Below, piece by piece: positions 25,000-32,914 of a DNA stretch of 32,914 nucleotides. This DNA is from Candidatus Methanoperedens nitratireducens. GTDB taxonomy: Archaea > Halobacteriota > Methanosarcinia > Methanosarcinales > Methanoperedenaceae. Position numbers and translations under genes: made by a program. Under the pieces are notes generated by a model. The model was given only the letters and a program-made list of their open reading frames with translations, was not told the origin of the DNA and did not search any database. The stretch lies in the NCBI RefSeq assembly GCF_900196725.1, contig NZ_FZMP01000223.1:1-32914 (forward strand), read 5' to 3'. Position 1 is the first letter of the stretch; every line of letters starts with the position of its first letter.

Positions 25000-25148
25000 T
25001 ATTATTTCCCCTCAGATATTTTCGATAGTTTATTCAAGGTATCTATTAAAATATAGTATGGCTATTTAATTGTTTCGCAGGAATTCGGGATGTTTGCCTG
25101 ATTTTTGAGGTAACGGGGAGAAAATTGGCTGATTTTATACTAATTTTT

Positions 25149-25343
25149 TCAATACATAGACATACCTAAAGTAGTTGCTATAGAATGAATAAACGAATAT
25201 GCAGCGACCTTTTCCGAATCTTGCATAATTTTAGCAAGGAACGGCATTGAGCTTGTTTCTCTTGTATAATTGCTTAATTTATCATTGATTTTTTCTCTTA
25301 ATAATCCCTTAATCGCTTGAATTTGATAAACCTGTAGCACCAT
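25149..25343 (-). pseudogene. N-terminal remnant of a TdeIII-like restriction endonuclease (possible)
   Basis: A 64-residue frame reads IKGLLREKINDKLSNYTRE followed by MPFLAKIMQDSEKVAAYSF and IHSIATTLGMSMY, then stops. From memory, the pattern of a helix, Pro-Phe, then (A)(Y/F)SFI-S--TT-G-S-(Y/F) is that of the N-terminus of TdeIII-family type II restriction enzymes, which are several times longer. Following bases on the minus strand carry more stops and no continuation. No methyltransferase gene is in the window. It may be a leftover of a restriction-modification unit in this AT-rich strip. The family match is unverified. Confidence 0.4.
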
Positions 25344-25455
25344 CAGGATATTTTCATGAAGTGCATATGCTTTTAAAGTGTGTTGTCTAAAAAATGAATT
25401 TGTCTAAAATCTATTGTACTTATATTTAATTATGTGAACATTTATTTATTAGAAT

Positions 25456-25752
25456 ATGGATGATAGTCAAAAAATCCAAATGACTGCGTTTAACTTGAAA
25501 AACCCAACAAAATTATTCATCATAAAGTATCTATCTAATAAAGAGGCATCCAATCAGGAAATATATGATGCATTAAAAAACACACTAACTATCAAATATA
25601 GATCCGCAATACATGGAGCACTTAAAGATTTGCAAGAAATTGGATTAATTGAAAAATATTATGACAACCTTGATAGCAAAATAAAATATCGATTAATCGT
25701 AAAGAAGGTAAATATTGATTTGGGAAAAATGAAAATTTCTTTCACTAATTAA
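25456..25752 (+). CDS. Small winged-helix regulator (98 aa)
   Basis: NPTKLFIIKYLSNKEASNQEIYDAL, then YRSAIHGALKDLQEIGLIEKYYD and a beta wing (SKIKYRLIVKK) give a compact winged helix-turn-helix of ArsR/PadR size. No ligand residues are evident. The gene is AT-rich compared with its neighbours, as is the adjacent restriction-enzyme-like remnant, so both may be acquired DNA. A control-protein role for a lost restriction system is possible but speculative. Confidence 0.7.
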   Translation: MDDSQKIQMTAFNLKNPTKLFIIKYLSNKEASNQEIYDALKNTLTIKYRSAIHGALKDLQEIGLIEKYYDNLDSKIKYRLIVKKVNIDLGKMKISFTN

Positions 25753-25823
25753 ATTTACATTTGATATCTCACAGAAAAAAATCCTTTCCTCTAAAGCTTT
25801 CAGTATCTGTAAACTTATTACCA

Positions 25824-27302
25824 ATGACCCCCGAAATCCTCTCCCTCGCCAAATACCTCGCCTCCTCCCGCGCCGAGTTTACGCTCTCCGAGATGAACCT
25901 GTACCTCAGCAGGAAATACGAAGAAAAAGAACTCTACAAGATTCTAAAACCCCATTTTTACGACCTCGACCTAGTCTGCGATGCACACTTTAAGTGTATA
26001 AAACTCGTTAAACAGCCGCTCCCTGCGGACGAATCGGTTCTCAGGGAACTTGAAGGGCTGTTTAAAACACCGCGCCTGCCCGCGCGCATCGAGAAATTGG
26101 TTGAATCGTACATCGAGCACTCATGCGGGAAGGACTGGCACACGGGCGAGACAGCGCGGGAGATACGTGAAAATATCGTGAAGCAGAAAGAGGAATACTG
26201 GGGAGGTAAATCACAATATCCGAAAATAAGAATAATATCCTATCTGCTGTACCATTTCCCTGTTTACTTCTGCCAGTACCAGTATCTTCTTCTTGACCTG
26301 TTCAGGAGCGGATTGCTCACGACAAAAATGAGCATCCTCGATGTCGGTTCTGGTCCCGGGACAATAACACTGAGCACCGTTGATTTCCTGCAAAAATTGC
26401 TCGGCATCTATTCAAAGAAAAACATTGATGTGAAATTGAACATCAAAATCGATACAATTGAGCAGGCGCAGGAGAACATCAATTGCTATAACGAGCTTAC
26501 GTCCTCTTACCTTTCAAACGAGACTGATAACGCCAGCATCACCATAACCGAACCTTTTCATGCGCCTGCCGGGGCTGCAAAACCTCAAGAGGATGCCGAC
26601 CTTATAGTGTTCTCAAATGTACTTGCTGAGATGAGCATCCCGCCGGTTGAACGCGCTGACGCAGTTGAGAGGATCGCTTCGGGAAGCAAAAACCTTACGA
26701 TTGTCATCATAGAGCCCGCAGACCTTGTTAATTCAACTGCTCTCCGCGTAACCCAGCGTGCCCTTGTCAAAAAGGGGTTCAACATCTTCAGCCCATGCAC
26801 ACTCATCTGGGGAATCGGATGCAGCGGCGGGAACTGCTGGAGCTTTGAAGAGCCGGGGAATATCCAGGTGCCGGACTTCATGAAAAAGATAGCAAGAACA
26901 GAGGAGTCTTACAGGTATATAAACACGGATATGAAGTTCACATCCGTAATCCTTAGAAAAGACAGCCAGGTAAAACATGCGTACAGGGCGAAAGGAAAGT
27001 TCGTGCGGCTTGCGAACCTGAAGAAGCACGTCGGAAAAAGAGTCAACATCGTAGCATCCGTGATGTCGGGCAACCTTGGCGACGAGAAAACTTTCGTATT
27101 TAAGGTATGCGATGCTACCACATCTCTCCCCTGCTATGCGGTACTTCCTTCGTACCATATGAACGATGCCAATAGATCGCTTCTTGAGGCAGGGTACGGT
27201 GATATTGTTGAGATTTTCGGTACGCTGATCAGGGAGAATAAAGCTTTTTCCTCGTACAATCTCCTGATTACACGAAATACGGCTGCCAGGCATGCAAACT
27301 AA
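25824..27302 (+). CDS. Rsm22-family methyltransferase-like protein with OB-fold tail
   Basis: ATG 25824 (MTPEILSLAKYL) is preferred to an upstream ATG at 25761, giving 492 residues. A helical N-terminal region is followed by a Rossmann methyltransferase core with SILDVGSGPGTITLS (about 171-185), as in Rsm22/METTL17. A Cys cluster CTLIWGIGCSGGNC occupies the place where the family binds an Fe-S or zinc site. Residues about 395-492 look like an OB fold (GKRVNIVASVMSGNL, YGDIVEIFGTLIREN). Established: METTL17/Rsm22 act in mitochondrial small-subunit assembly. A ribosome-assembly role here is inferred. Confidence 0.8.
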   Translation: MTPEILSLAKYLASSRAEFTLSEMNLYLSRKYEEKELYKILKPHFYDLDLVCDAHFKCIKLVKQPLPADESVLRELEGLFKTPRLPARIEKLVESYIEHSCGKDWHTGETAREIRENIVKQKEEYWGGKSQYPKIRIISYLLYHFPVYFCQYQYLLLDLFRSGLLTTKMSILDVGSGPGTITLSTVDFLQKLLGIYSKKNIDVKLNIKIDTIEQAQENINCYNELTSSYLSNETDNASITITEPFHAPAGAAKPQEDADLIVFSNVLAEMSIPPVERADAVERIASGSKNLTIVIIEPADLVNSTALRVTQRALVKKGFNIFSPCTLIWGIGCSGGNCWSFEEPGNIQVPDFMKKIARTEESYRYINTDMKFTSVILRKDSQVKHAYRAKGKFVRLANLKKHVGKRVNIVASVMSGNLGDEKTFVFKVCDATTSLPCYAVLPSYHMNDANRSLLEAGYGDIVEIFGTLIRENKAFSSYNLLITRNTAARHAN

Positions 27303-27581
27303 TTTCGCAGTGTTATTTACTCCATATAATTCTGTATCTAATGTTGTCAAAATCATACACCGTTTTTGCCTATTGACAGAAAAGTTTATATGTTTGACAT
27401 AACATAGAAAATAGTGGGGGTAAAGGGGCGGAGTTTAAGTTTCCTATCCTATCCATTAAATATAACTTTTTTTTGCTCCTTTATCCTTCTCTTAATTAGT
27501 TCCTGCGATGTGTTAGCTTTATATAAACAAAGAGAAAAGTACTACTGAGGTGTTGTTATTAACCCTGACCGTTATAAGTAC
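27303..27581 (+). other. 279-bp intergenic region with two TATA boxes and a T8 tract
   Basis: GTTTATAT (27384-27391) is a TATA candidate followed about 75 nt later by T8 (27467-27474). A short transcript of roughly 60 nt containing GGGGGTAAAGGGGCGG could lie between them, but no stable fold was found. TTTATATAAA (27518-27527) is a better TATA for the 63-residue gene. No protein-coding signal is seen in the rest. Confidence 0.4.
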
Positions 27582-27773
27582 ATGTCCATAAGGCAGTTGC
27601 AGGATATTACGGATGAACTGAGGGAAGAAGCAAAACGCGACCAATCACGCGATGCTGAGTACCATATGGCTTATAAAGCACTGCAGGACAAGATACGGGA
27701 GAGGGATAGGAGAAGACCAAGATGTATTCCCACCAGATTCGAGCATTCTCTTGATTTGATGGAGGAGTTTTAG
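27582..27773 (+). CDS. Small charged protein (63 aa)
   Basis: The product is strongly charged and helical (LQDITDELREEAKRDQSRDA, then ALQDKIRERDRRRPR), ending in FEHSLDLMEEF. A TATA box lies 55-64 nt upstream. GAGGTG lies about 30 nt before ATG 27582 but only 6 nt before an in-frame ATT at 27558, so translation might begin earlier at a non-standard codon. No family is recognised. It precedes the ICMT-like gene by 38 bp and may share its transcript. Confidence 0.55.
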   Translation: MSIRQLQDITDELREEAKRDQSRDAEYHMAYKALQDKIRERDRRRPRCIPTRFEHSLDLMEEF

Positions 27774-27811
27774 CAGAGCCAACCGGATAACTGTCTGTTG
27801 ATATCCTTGAT

Positions 27812-28420
27812 ATGAATATTTTAATAACCTTCGTCCTCTATTTCCTTATTTTTGCAGCTATTCACAGTCTTCTCGCTACGGCTTATATTAAGAACAAAGC
27901 CGAGCGGCTTCTTAGAGAAAAATTCCGGTTCTACAGGCTGCTATATACGATCATTAGTTTTCCAACATTTGCGCCCGCTTTTCTTGTATGGCTGAAATAT
28001 TCGGCTTTTACTCCCCTGGTCTATACAATCCCGGATTGGTTATATCCTGTATTCCTGCTCATACGCCTTCTCGGTATAGGATTATTTATGTACGCTGTAT
28101 TCCAGACAGATATCCTTGAATTCATTGGGATAAAACCGACACGCAAGGAGGCGGAAACTAAACTAATAACAGGAGGCGCTTATGGCATCGTCCGCCATCC
28201 CATGTATACCGGCGGCATAGCTGCGTTATTCACCGAAATGAAGATGAGCCAGCTTGATTTAACGGCATCATCGCTTGTTTCTATTTACCTCGTGATCGGG
28301 GCATTCATAGAAGAGAAGCGGCTGGTCTCAACTTTCGGTGATGGGTATAGGAGATACCGGCAGCAGGTGTCAATGTTCGTACCGATAAAGTGGATTATGG
28401 GGTTGAAATTACACCCCTGA
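27812..28420 (+). CDS. Isoprenylcysteine carboxyl methyltransferase-like membrane protein
   Basis: The 202-residue protein has about five membrane helices and, in the C-terminal third, GAYGIVRHPMYTGG followed by EEKRLVSTFGDGYRRYRQQV. RHPxY plus the EE-L---G--Y--Y pattern is the SAM-binding signature of ICMT/PEMT-like membrane methyltransferases (also NnrU/MddA relatives). The substrate cannot be read from sequence; lipids or small thiols are possible. It converges with the HtrA gene 13 bp downstream. Confidence 0.8.
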   Translation: MNILITFVLYFLIFAAIHSLLATAYIKNKAERLLREKFRFYRLLYTIISFPTFAPAFLVWLKYSAFTPLVYTIPDWLYPVFLLIRLLGIGLFMYAVFQTDILEFIGIKPTRKEAETKLITGGAYGIVRHPMYTGGIAALFTEMKMSQLDLTASSLVSIYLVIGAFIEEKRLVSTFGDGYRRYRQQVSMFVPIKWIMGLKLHP

Positions 28421-28433
28421 AATATCCACCGGA

Positions 28434-29390
28434 TTACACCGGAACCTGAGGTCTCATTGAAGGCGCCTTCTCAAGTACAGTCTTTAACCTCACTCTTTCG
28501 CGTCCCTTGTAAACTTCCATGACAATACTATCGCCCGCTTCATGTTTATTGATCACTTTAATGAGGTCTCTTACGTTGTTGATGTCGGTATCATCTATGC
28601 CCACCAGGATGTCTCCTGCCTCGACCCCCGACCTCTCTGCTTCGCTGCCTGGCACAACGTTGGTTATCGCCACGCCTTTATCAACGGGCAGGTTATAATA
28701 TGCCACCAGCTTGGGATTGACATCCACGGCATTGATGGCTATCCACGGTCTTACGACCTCGCCGTGCTCGATTAATTGCTTTGCTATCCACATAGCCGGT
28801 TGTATCGGTATCGCGAACCCGATGCCCTGGGCAAATGGTATGATGGCGCTGTTGATACCCATCACTACGCCTTTGCTGTTTATCAATGGACCGCCGCTGT
28901 TCCCCGGATTGATCGCTGCATCTGTTTGTATCAGTCCCTCCATGAAAGTTACCTCAGTCTGTATGGAGCGGTTCAGTGCGCTTATGACCCCTGCGGTAAC
29001 GGTCGGACCGCCAACAAGACCTAACGGGCTGCCTATCGCAATTGCCATCTGACCGATCTTCAGGTTATTCCCCTCTGCCATCTCAGGGACAGGCAGGTCA
29101 CTGGCGTCTATCTGTATCACAGCCAGGTCCATGATAGTATCAAGTCCCCTGACCGTGCCCTCGAATGACCTGCCATCTTCCAGTGTCACTGTGATCTTCC
29201 GGGAGCCCATTATCACATGGGCATTGGTGAGTATGCCGCCATCACCATCGATCACGAAGCCTGAGCCCACGCCAGGAACCGGATGGACTCGCAGGTACGC
29301 ATCTCTTATAAGCTTTACTTCACTTATGTTCACTACACTTGGTATTACTCTCTCTACTGCTGATGTTACTGTTTCATCAAAATCGCTCAT
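28434..29390 (-). CDS. HtrA/DegP-like serine protease with one PDZ domain
   Basis: About 318 residues from ATG 29390 (or 323 from 29405). The trypsin-like S1C triad is complete: His in LTNAHV, Asp in DLAVIQID and Ser in NPGNSGGPL (His63, Asp93 and Ser170 in the longer form). One PDZ domain follows (about 225-312, GVAITNVVPGSEAERSGVEA, then GDILVGIDDTDI). No signal peptide or membrane anchor is present, so unlike bacterial DegP it is probably cytoplasmic and acts in protein quality control. It is divergent from guaAb. Confidence 0.92.
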   Translation of the reverse strand: MSDFDETVTSAVERVIPSVVNISEVKLIRDAYLRVHPVPGVGSGFVIDGDGGILTNAHVIMGSRKITVTLEDGRSFEGTVRGLDTIMDLAVIQIDASDLPVPEMAEGNNLKIGQMAIAIGSPLGLVGGPTVTAGVISALNRSIQTEVTFMEGLIQTDAAINPGNSGGPLINSKGVVMGINSAIIPFAQGIGFAIPIQPAMWIAKQLIEHGEVVRPWIAINAVDVNPKLVAYYNLPVDKGVAITNVVPGSEAERSGVEAGDILVGIDDTDINNVRDLIKVINKHEAGDSIVMEVYKGRERVRLKTVLEKAPSMRPQVPV

Positions 29391-29500
29391 ATTAACTGCC
29401 CCCATAACTATGATTGCTTCTAATGATATTTGAAACTATTTGTCTATCCATAAAATCCATGTAAAACCATTTAAAGCAGGAGAAATATTGTAAGAGGCTG

Positions 29501-30415
29501 ATGGTAAAGGCAGAGAAATTCATTCACGAAAGCATCGAGAAAATTAAAAAGGACGTAAAAGGCAGGGCTATAATAGCTCTCTCCGGTGGCGTTGATAGCT
29601 CGGTATGCGCCGTGCTCGCGCACAGAGCCATAGGCGAACTGCTTACGCCTATCTATATTGATACGGGGCTCATGAGAAAAGGGGAGACAGAAAGAATAAA
29701 GAAAACTTTTACTGATATGAACCTGCAGATTATAGATGCAAAGGATAATTTCTTAAGAGCATTGAAAGGCTTAACCGACCCTGAGATAAAAAGAAAGGCT
29801 GTAGGTGAGGCTTTTATCAGAGAATTTGAAAAAGAAGCTCGCAAGCTGGGCGCGCACTGCCTTATCCAGGGAACGATATACCCTGACAGGATAGAATCGG
29901 AAGGCGGGATAAAGAGCCACCACAATGTTGGCGGTCTTCCTTCTGTAGTGGATTTTGAATGCATAGTTGAGCCTATCGCAGACCTGTATAAGGACGAAGT
30001 GCGGGAAGTGGCAAGGGCTCTCGGACTGCCAAAAGAGATATCGGAGAGAATGCCGTTCCCCGGTCCGGGTCTGTCGGTCAGGATAATAGGCGAGGTAACA
30101 GAGGAAAAGCTGGAAGTTGTACGGGCTGCAAATGCCATCGTAGAGGAAGAGCTGGTAGAGCAATTCGCTCCATGGCAGACGTTCGCTGCACTGCTTGAAA
30201 AAGGGACAGGAGTGAAGGGTGACAACAGGGTGCATGGATGGATCATCGGAGTGCGCGCGGTGCAATCAAGGGACGGCATGACGGCTGAAGCTGTGGAACT
30301 GCCCTGGGAAGTGCTGCGGAAGATCGAATCGCGCATTACGGGTGAGATACCGAATGTCTCGCGGGTGCTTTACGATATTACGCCGAAACCGCCGGCGACG
30401 ATCGAGTTTGAATAA
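29501..30415 (+). CDS. guaAb: GMP synthase ATP-pyrophosphatase subunit B
   Basis: The 304-residue protein has the PP-loop [13 protein letters not shown] (about 26-38), SHHNVGGLP and the C-terminal dimerisation region with [12 protein letters not shown], typical of the synthetase half of GMP synthase. In many archaea the glutaminase half (GuaAa) is a separate protein, which is not in this window. It catalyses ATP-dependent amination of XMP to GMP. It ends 3 bp before the RaSEA gene, so the two are probably co-transcribed. Confidence 0.95.
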   Translation: MVKAEKFIHESIEKIKKDVKGRAIIALSGGVDSSVCAVLAHRAIGELLTPIYIDTGLMRKGETERIKKTFTDMNLQIIDAKDNFLRALKGLTDPEIKRKAVGEAFIREFEKEARKLGAHCLIQGTIYPDRIESEGGIKSHHNVGGLPSVVDFECIVEPIADLYKDEVREVARALGLPKEISERMPFPGPGLSVRIIGEVTEEKLEVVRAANAIVEEELVEQFAPWQTFAALLEKGTGVKGDNRVHGWIIGVRAVQSRDGMTAEAVELPWEVLRKIESRITGEIPNVSRVLYDITPKPPATIEFE

Positions 30416-30418
30416 AAT

Positions 30419-31444
30419 ATGTCTCTTACCAAAGTTGTTCGCGATATTCGCAGCAGGCAAAAAGTCAAATTCAATCCGCCTGACAAGCCAACAGCAGTCT
30501 GGACAGGAAAAGATCTGCTTGACGGGAAACCCATTTCAACGCTGACCGTGATTTTCCAGACATCCGGATGCCGATGGAATAACTGCACCATGTGCGGATA
30601 TGTCTATGACAGCGCCAGGAAGCCTCCGTCACATGATGAGCTGATGAAGCAGTTCGAGTCTGCCATGTCGCGCTGTAAAGATGAGGAGTTCATCGTGAAG
30701 ATTTTCACATCGGGCAGCTTTCTGGACGATGGCGAGATTGGCGCAGAGACCAGAAAAGAGATGCTCTCGCGGCTTGGTGCTGATAACAGGGTTAAAAAAG
30801 TCATTGCTGAGACAAGACCCGAATATGTAACGCATGAAAAATTATCTGAAGCCATATCAGCATTGGGTAAGAGGTTTGAGGTCGCTATCGGGCTTGAAAC
30901 GAGCAACGATATGATACGAAAGGACTGCATCAATAAAGGCTTCTCGTTTTCGGATTTCGTGAGGGCAAGCGAGGTTGCGGGGCAAGAAGGGGTAACAGTC
31001 AAGGCGTACCTGCTCCTTAAACCGGTTTTCATCTCAGAAGGCGTTGCCATAAGCGACATGATAAAATCAATAAACGACGCTGTGCCCTATGCCGGAACAA
31101 TCTCGATAAATCTCTGCAATGTCCAGAAAGGAACTCTTGTGGAGGAGATGTTCGAGCGCGGGGATTACCGCCCACCGTGGTTATGGAGCGCGGTGGAAGT
31201 CCTGAAAAGCGGCAAAGAACTGGCTCCCAATACAGTAATAATGTCAGACCCCGTGGGCGCGGGTTCGGCGCGCGGTCCGCATAATTCTGATAAATGCGAT
31301 ACTGCTGTGGCTGAAGCGATACGGATGTTCTCTCTGACGCAGGATGCCGGGATTTTTGATAAACTTGATTGCGAATGCAGGGAGCTGTGGAAAAAGGTTG
31401 TTGAGCTTGAAGAACTCACGTTCGGGGCGCCGATCGTGAGGTAA
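30419..31444 (+). CDS. raSEA: Archaeosine biosynthesis radical SAM enzyme RaSEA
   Basis: The 341-residue protein has FQTSGCRWNNCTMCGYVYDS, giving the radical SAM Cys set Cys51, Cys56 and Cys59 (CX4CX2C), and AETRPEYVTHEKL in the barrel, as in the Elp3-like archaeal family. RaSEA works with ArcS to turn the lysine adduct of preQ0 in tRNA position 15 into archaeosine. It is full length. The final 29 bp overlap the 3' end of the convergent trm1 gene. The link with queE in this window supports an archaeosine-making host. ArcS is not in the window. Confidence 0.88.
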   Translation: MSLTKVVRDIRSRQKVKFNPPDKPTAVWTGKDLLDGKPISTLTVIFQTSGCRWNNCTMCGYVYDSARKPPSHDELMKQFESAMSRCKDEEFIVKIFTSGSFLDDGEIGAETRKEMLSRLGADNRVKKVIAETRPEYVTHEKLSEAISALGKRFEVAIGLETSNDMIRKDCINKGFSFSDFVRASEVAGQEGVTVKAYLLLKPVFISEGVAISDMIKSINDAVPYAGTISINLCNVQKGTLVEEMFERGDYRPPWLWSAVEVLKSGKELAPNTVIMSDPVGAGSARGPHNSDKCDTAVAEAIRMFSLTQDAGIFDKLDCECRELWKKVVELEELTFGAPIVR

Positions 31445-32575
31445 CCTGAAGTCTCAAATCCATTACAACTCTCTTTATATCCTCCACCCCGGCATCGGTT
31501 TTAAACGAAATTCCCGAAAAATGCGTTCGTGATGCCTGAAAACCCTTTTCCCTCAAAGCCGTGATAAGCTCATCGGTCGGCATCGCAGTAATCCCGAGCG
31601 ATTTGCAAAGCTTGTGATAATCATAGTGCATTGGGATATCAAGCTCATCCCTGCATGTTGCCACGAGTTTCAGAGCCTCCTTGAACCCGCGCTTTTCAAC
31701 TTCACCGAGAAGCTCCCCGCAAAACTCCCTGTCATGCAGCCTGCCAAGCCACAGAGGTCCTGCCAGTGATGTTGCGCGCCCGCATACAGGGCATGTCTCA
31801 GGCAGGTGAACGGCAAGCCCGTACTTCCATTCCCTTGAGCCGCAGTTGAAGCAGTGGGAAACGAAGCCCATGTTCCCCAGGCACTCATCAGCAGCCTTAA
31901 TATCTTTTTTTACTGCCGCAAAAAGCCTGACGTAATGCGCCGAGGCGTATGATAAGAGAGGCATCATGGCTTTATCATATTTTGCAAGTGTTCTTGCTAC
32001 GGCGCCCTGAAGAACTCTTACGCCCATTTCAGGATAATAATCCGTTTTGAGGGGCACAGCCGCGTAGTTCCTGATGCCGGCTTTCTTGTGTGCTCCGCAC
32101 AGGGGCGCGGTATCCGTGGCTGTGATGCATAACAACTTTCTGGTTGAAAAGGATGCAGCATCCAGGAACGGTGCCGGGGTTCCGAAAGGGTCAAGGTCTA
32201 TTATATCGAAACTGTTGTCCAGCATCACCACATTGGCGTTCCTTTTTACTGCGGTGCAGTTTGAGAGGTTGTTGAGGGCTATGTTTTTCTTTATCAATTC
32301 AAAAGAAGTATCGTCCCAGTCACTCATAGTAGTGCCAAGACCTGTCTCGTTCGCTATGCGAAGCCCCCGGATTCCAGAGGCGGAGAGGGCATCAAGATAC
32401 GTGTACTCAGGATTATTTTTCGAAAACATGCGATCGCAGCTACAGCGATATCCCTGTTAATTCTCATGGCGGGATTATAGAAAACGGCGGCGGCTGACGG
32501 GGGAAAACTTGAAGTCACATCGGGTACCGGTACTTCTACTTTCGTTGCGCCTTCTGTGATTATTCGGGTAAGCAT
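31416..32575 (-). pseudogene. trm1: tRNA guanine-26 dimethyltransferase Trm1, split by a frameshift
   Basis: The first part, from ATG 32575, reads LTRIITEGATKVEVPVPDV, then AVFYNPAMRINRDIAVAAIA, the Trm1 N-terminus. In the -1 frame, starting near 32429, the protein resumes with MFSKNNPEYTYLDALSASG (SAM-binding start) and runs through DLDPFGTPAPFLDA to a Cys set (CFNCGS, CPVCG) and the end at 31416. One base inserted at about 32430 would give a full protein of 386 residues, the family norm. Trm1 makes dimethylguanosine at tRNA position 26. The rest of the gene shows no decay, so a recent mutation or sequencing error is likely. Its 3' end overlaps RaSEA by 29 bp. Confidence 0.88.
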
Positions 32576-32675
32576 TTTCAGGGTCAGAATTAACGCGGAT
32601 TGTTTTTAAGGTATCTGTCCGGACGAACTCCTTTATAAATAACCGGTAGGGTCGCTAGTCTCTCAAAAAGAGGTT

Positions 32676-32730
32676 CTTCTGGAATCAATAGGGGATAAAC
32701 AGCACTTTAAGTCCATCCTCATTCCAGAAG
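32676..32730. repeat. 10-bp inverted repeat with 35-nt gap
   Basis: CTTCTGGAAT (32676-32685) and ATTCCAGAAG (32721-32730) are perfect inverses separated by 35 nt. The arm length and gap closely match the AGTGGGCAGA inverted repeats at 3107 and 3341 (gaps of 36 and 37), though the sequences differ. Confidence 0.55.
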
Positions 32731-32741
32731 CAATGCAAAAA

Positions 32742-32817
32742 TAACAACGAACTGGTACGAACTGGTACTAACTCTTGCCATCGGAGTTCGTACCAGTTCG
32801 TACTGAGTTCGTTGTTA
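32742..32817. repeat. Long hairpin with tandem 10-bp units
   Basis: Outer arms TAACAACGAAC/GTTCGTTGTTA (32742-32752 with 32807-32817) and inner arms GTACGAACTGGTAC/GTACCAGTTCGTAC (32755-32768 with 32790-32803) pair perfectly, 25 bp in all, with a TG/TGA internal loop and a 21-nt apical loop. The left arm contains GAACTGGTAC twice in tandem (32749-32768). It could be an operator cluster on helical phase, a transcript-end hairpin or a mobile-element terminus. Confidence 0.65.
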
Positions 32818-32914
32818 ATTTAAATGTCTACCGCTGTATTGTTTTTTAATTTCCCCGATTGATCAGATAAGAATCTGAATACTAAAGCTAAGGATTGATG
32901 ATTAAATAACATTC

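Larger units (their letters stand above)
32576..32914. other. Gene-free end region with two inverted repeats
   Basis: No coding frame is supported in these 339 bp. A TATA-like TTTATAAAT (32633-32641) points rightward and could begin a short transcript. The region then carries the inverted repeats annotated at 32676-32730 and 32742-32817. Confidence 0.5.

Noticed and set aside
1-32914. tRNA or rRNA genes
   Set aside because: No T-loop GTTCRANYC with matching acceptor stem and no rRNA-like conserved stretch was found by eye on either strand.
1-32914. Borg-like extrachromosomal element
   Set aside because: The content is mostly single-copy housekeeping genes on both strands, and the perfect tandem repeats typical of those elements are absent.

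Overview
The window is archaeal. Diagnostic genes are a Cdc48-type double AAA ATPase, a GPN-loop GTPase, the archaeosine genes queE and RaSEA, DtdA, a stand-alone GMP synthase ATPase subunit (GuaAb), Trm1, an Rsm22-like protein and FtsZ. Promoters have TATA boxes about 25-30 nt before likely transcript starts, several genes look leaderless, and lipobox lipoproteins are common. MutL, a menaquinone-type UbiA prenyltransferase and the overall gene style fit a Methanosarcinales-like euryarchaeon, perhaps Methanoperedenaceae (ANME-2d). That placement is inferred from gene content; no 16S rRNA is present.

Layout. (1) 1-1771, minus strand: a two-gene RiPP locus. A radical SAM/SPASM maturase is followed by a 58-residue precursor peptide with a charged leader, a Lys-Pro/Glu-Pro linker and a three-Cys core. 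The precursor has its own strong ribosome binding site, a hairpin before it and a terminator after it. (2) 1772-3528: a XerA recombinase gene with a dif-like 28-bp site in its promoter, CCGTNACGG boxes on a 27-bp pitch on both sides, a duplicated promoter-like segment with 10-bp inverted repeats, and a candidate structured RNA. (3) 3529-6913: a small zinc-ribbon-like protein, a UbiD decarboxylase, a GPN GTPase and a UbiA prenyltransferase. (4) 6995-13552: an accessory cassette bracketed by two paralogous 190-residue ribbon-helix-helix-like regulators. Inside are a 39-residue protein, a 991-residue protein with a phage-structure-like C-terminal domain, a frameshifted gene and a subtilisin remnant that lacks its catalytic His. 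(5) 13762-19250: a membrane protein, MutL, a tiny C2H2 zinc finger and three lipoproteins.

(6) 19247-24999, minus strand: a compact run of Cdc48, PRC-barrel protein, DtdA, FtsZ and QueE, with gaps of 3-27 bp. It links cell division, proteostasis, tRNA proofreading and tRNA modification. (7) 25149-27302: a restriction-enzyme-like N-terminal remnant, a winged-helix protein and an Rsm22-family methyltransferase. (8) 27582-32575: a small charged protein, an isoprenylcysteine methyltransferase-like membrane protein, an HtrA-type protease, GuaAb, RaSEA and a Trm1 gene split by a one-base frameshift. (9) 32576-32914: no gene, but two strong inverted repeats.

The most interesting items are the archaeal RiPP pair at 92-1771 and the xerA/dif/box-array region at 1842-3531. 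Two genes carry apparent single-base frameshifts (about 10910-10917 and about 32430). Either could be biological or a homopolymer/assembly error.
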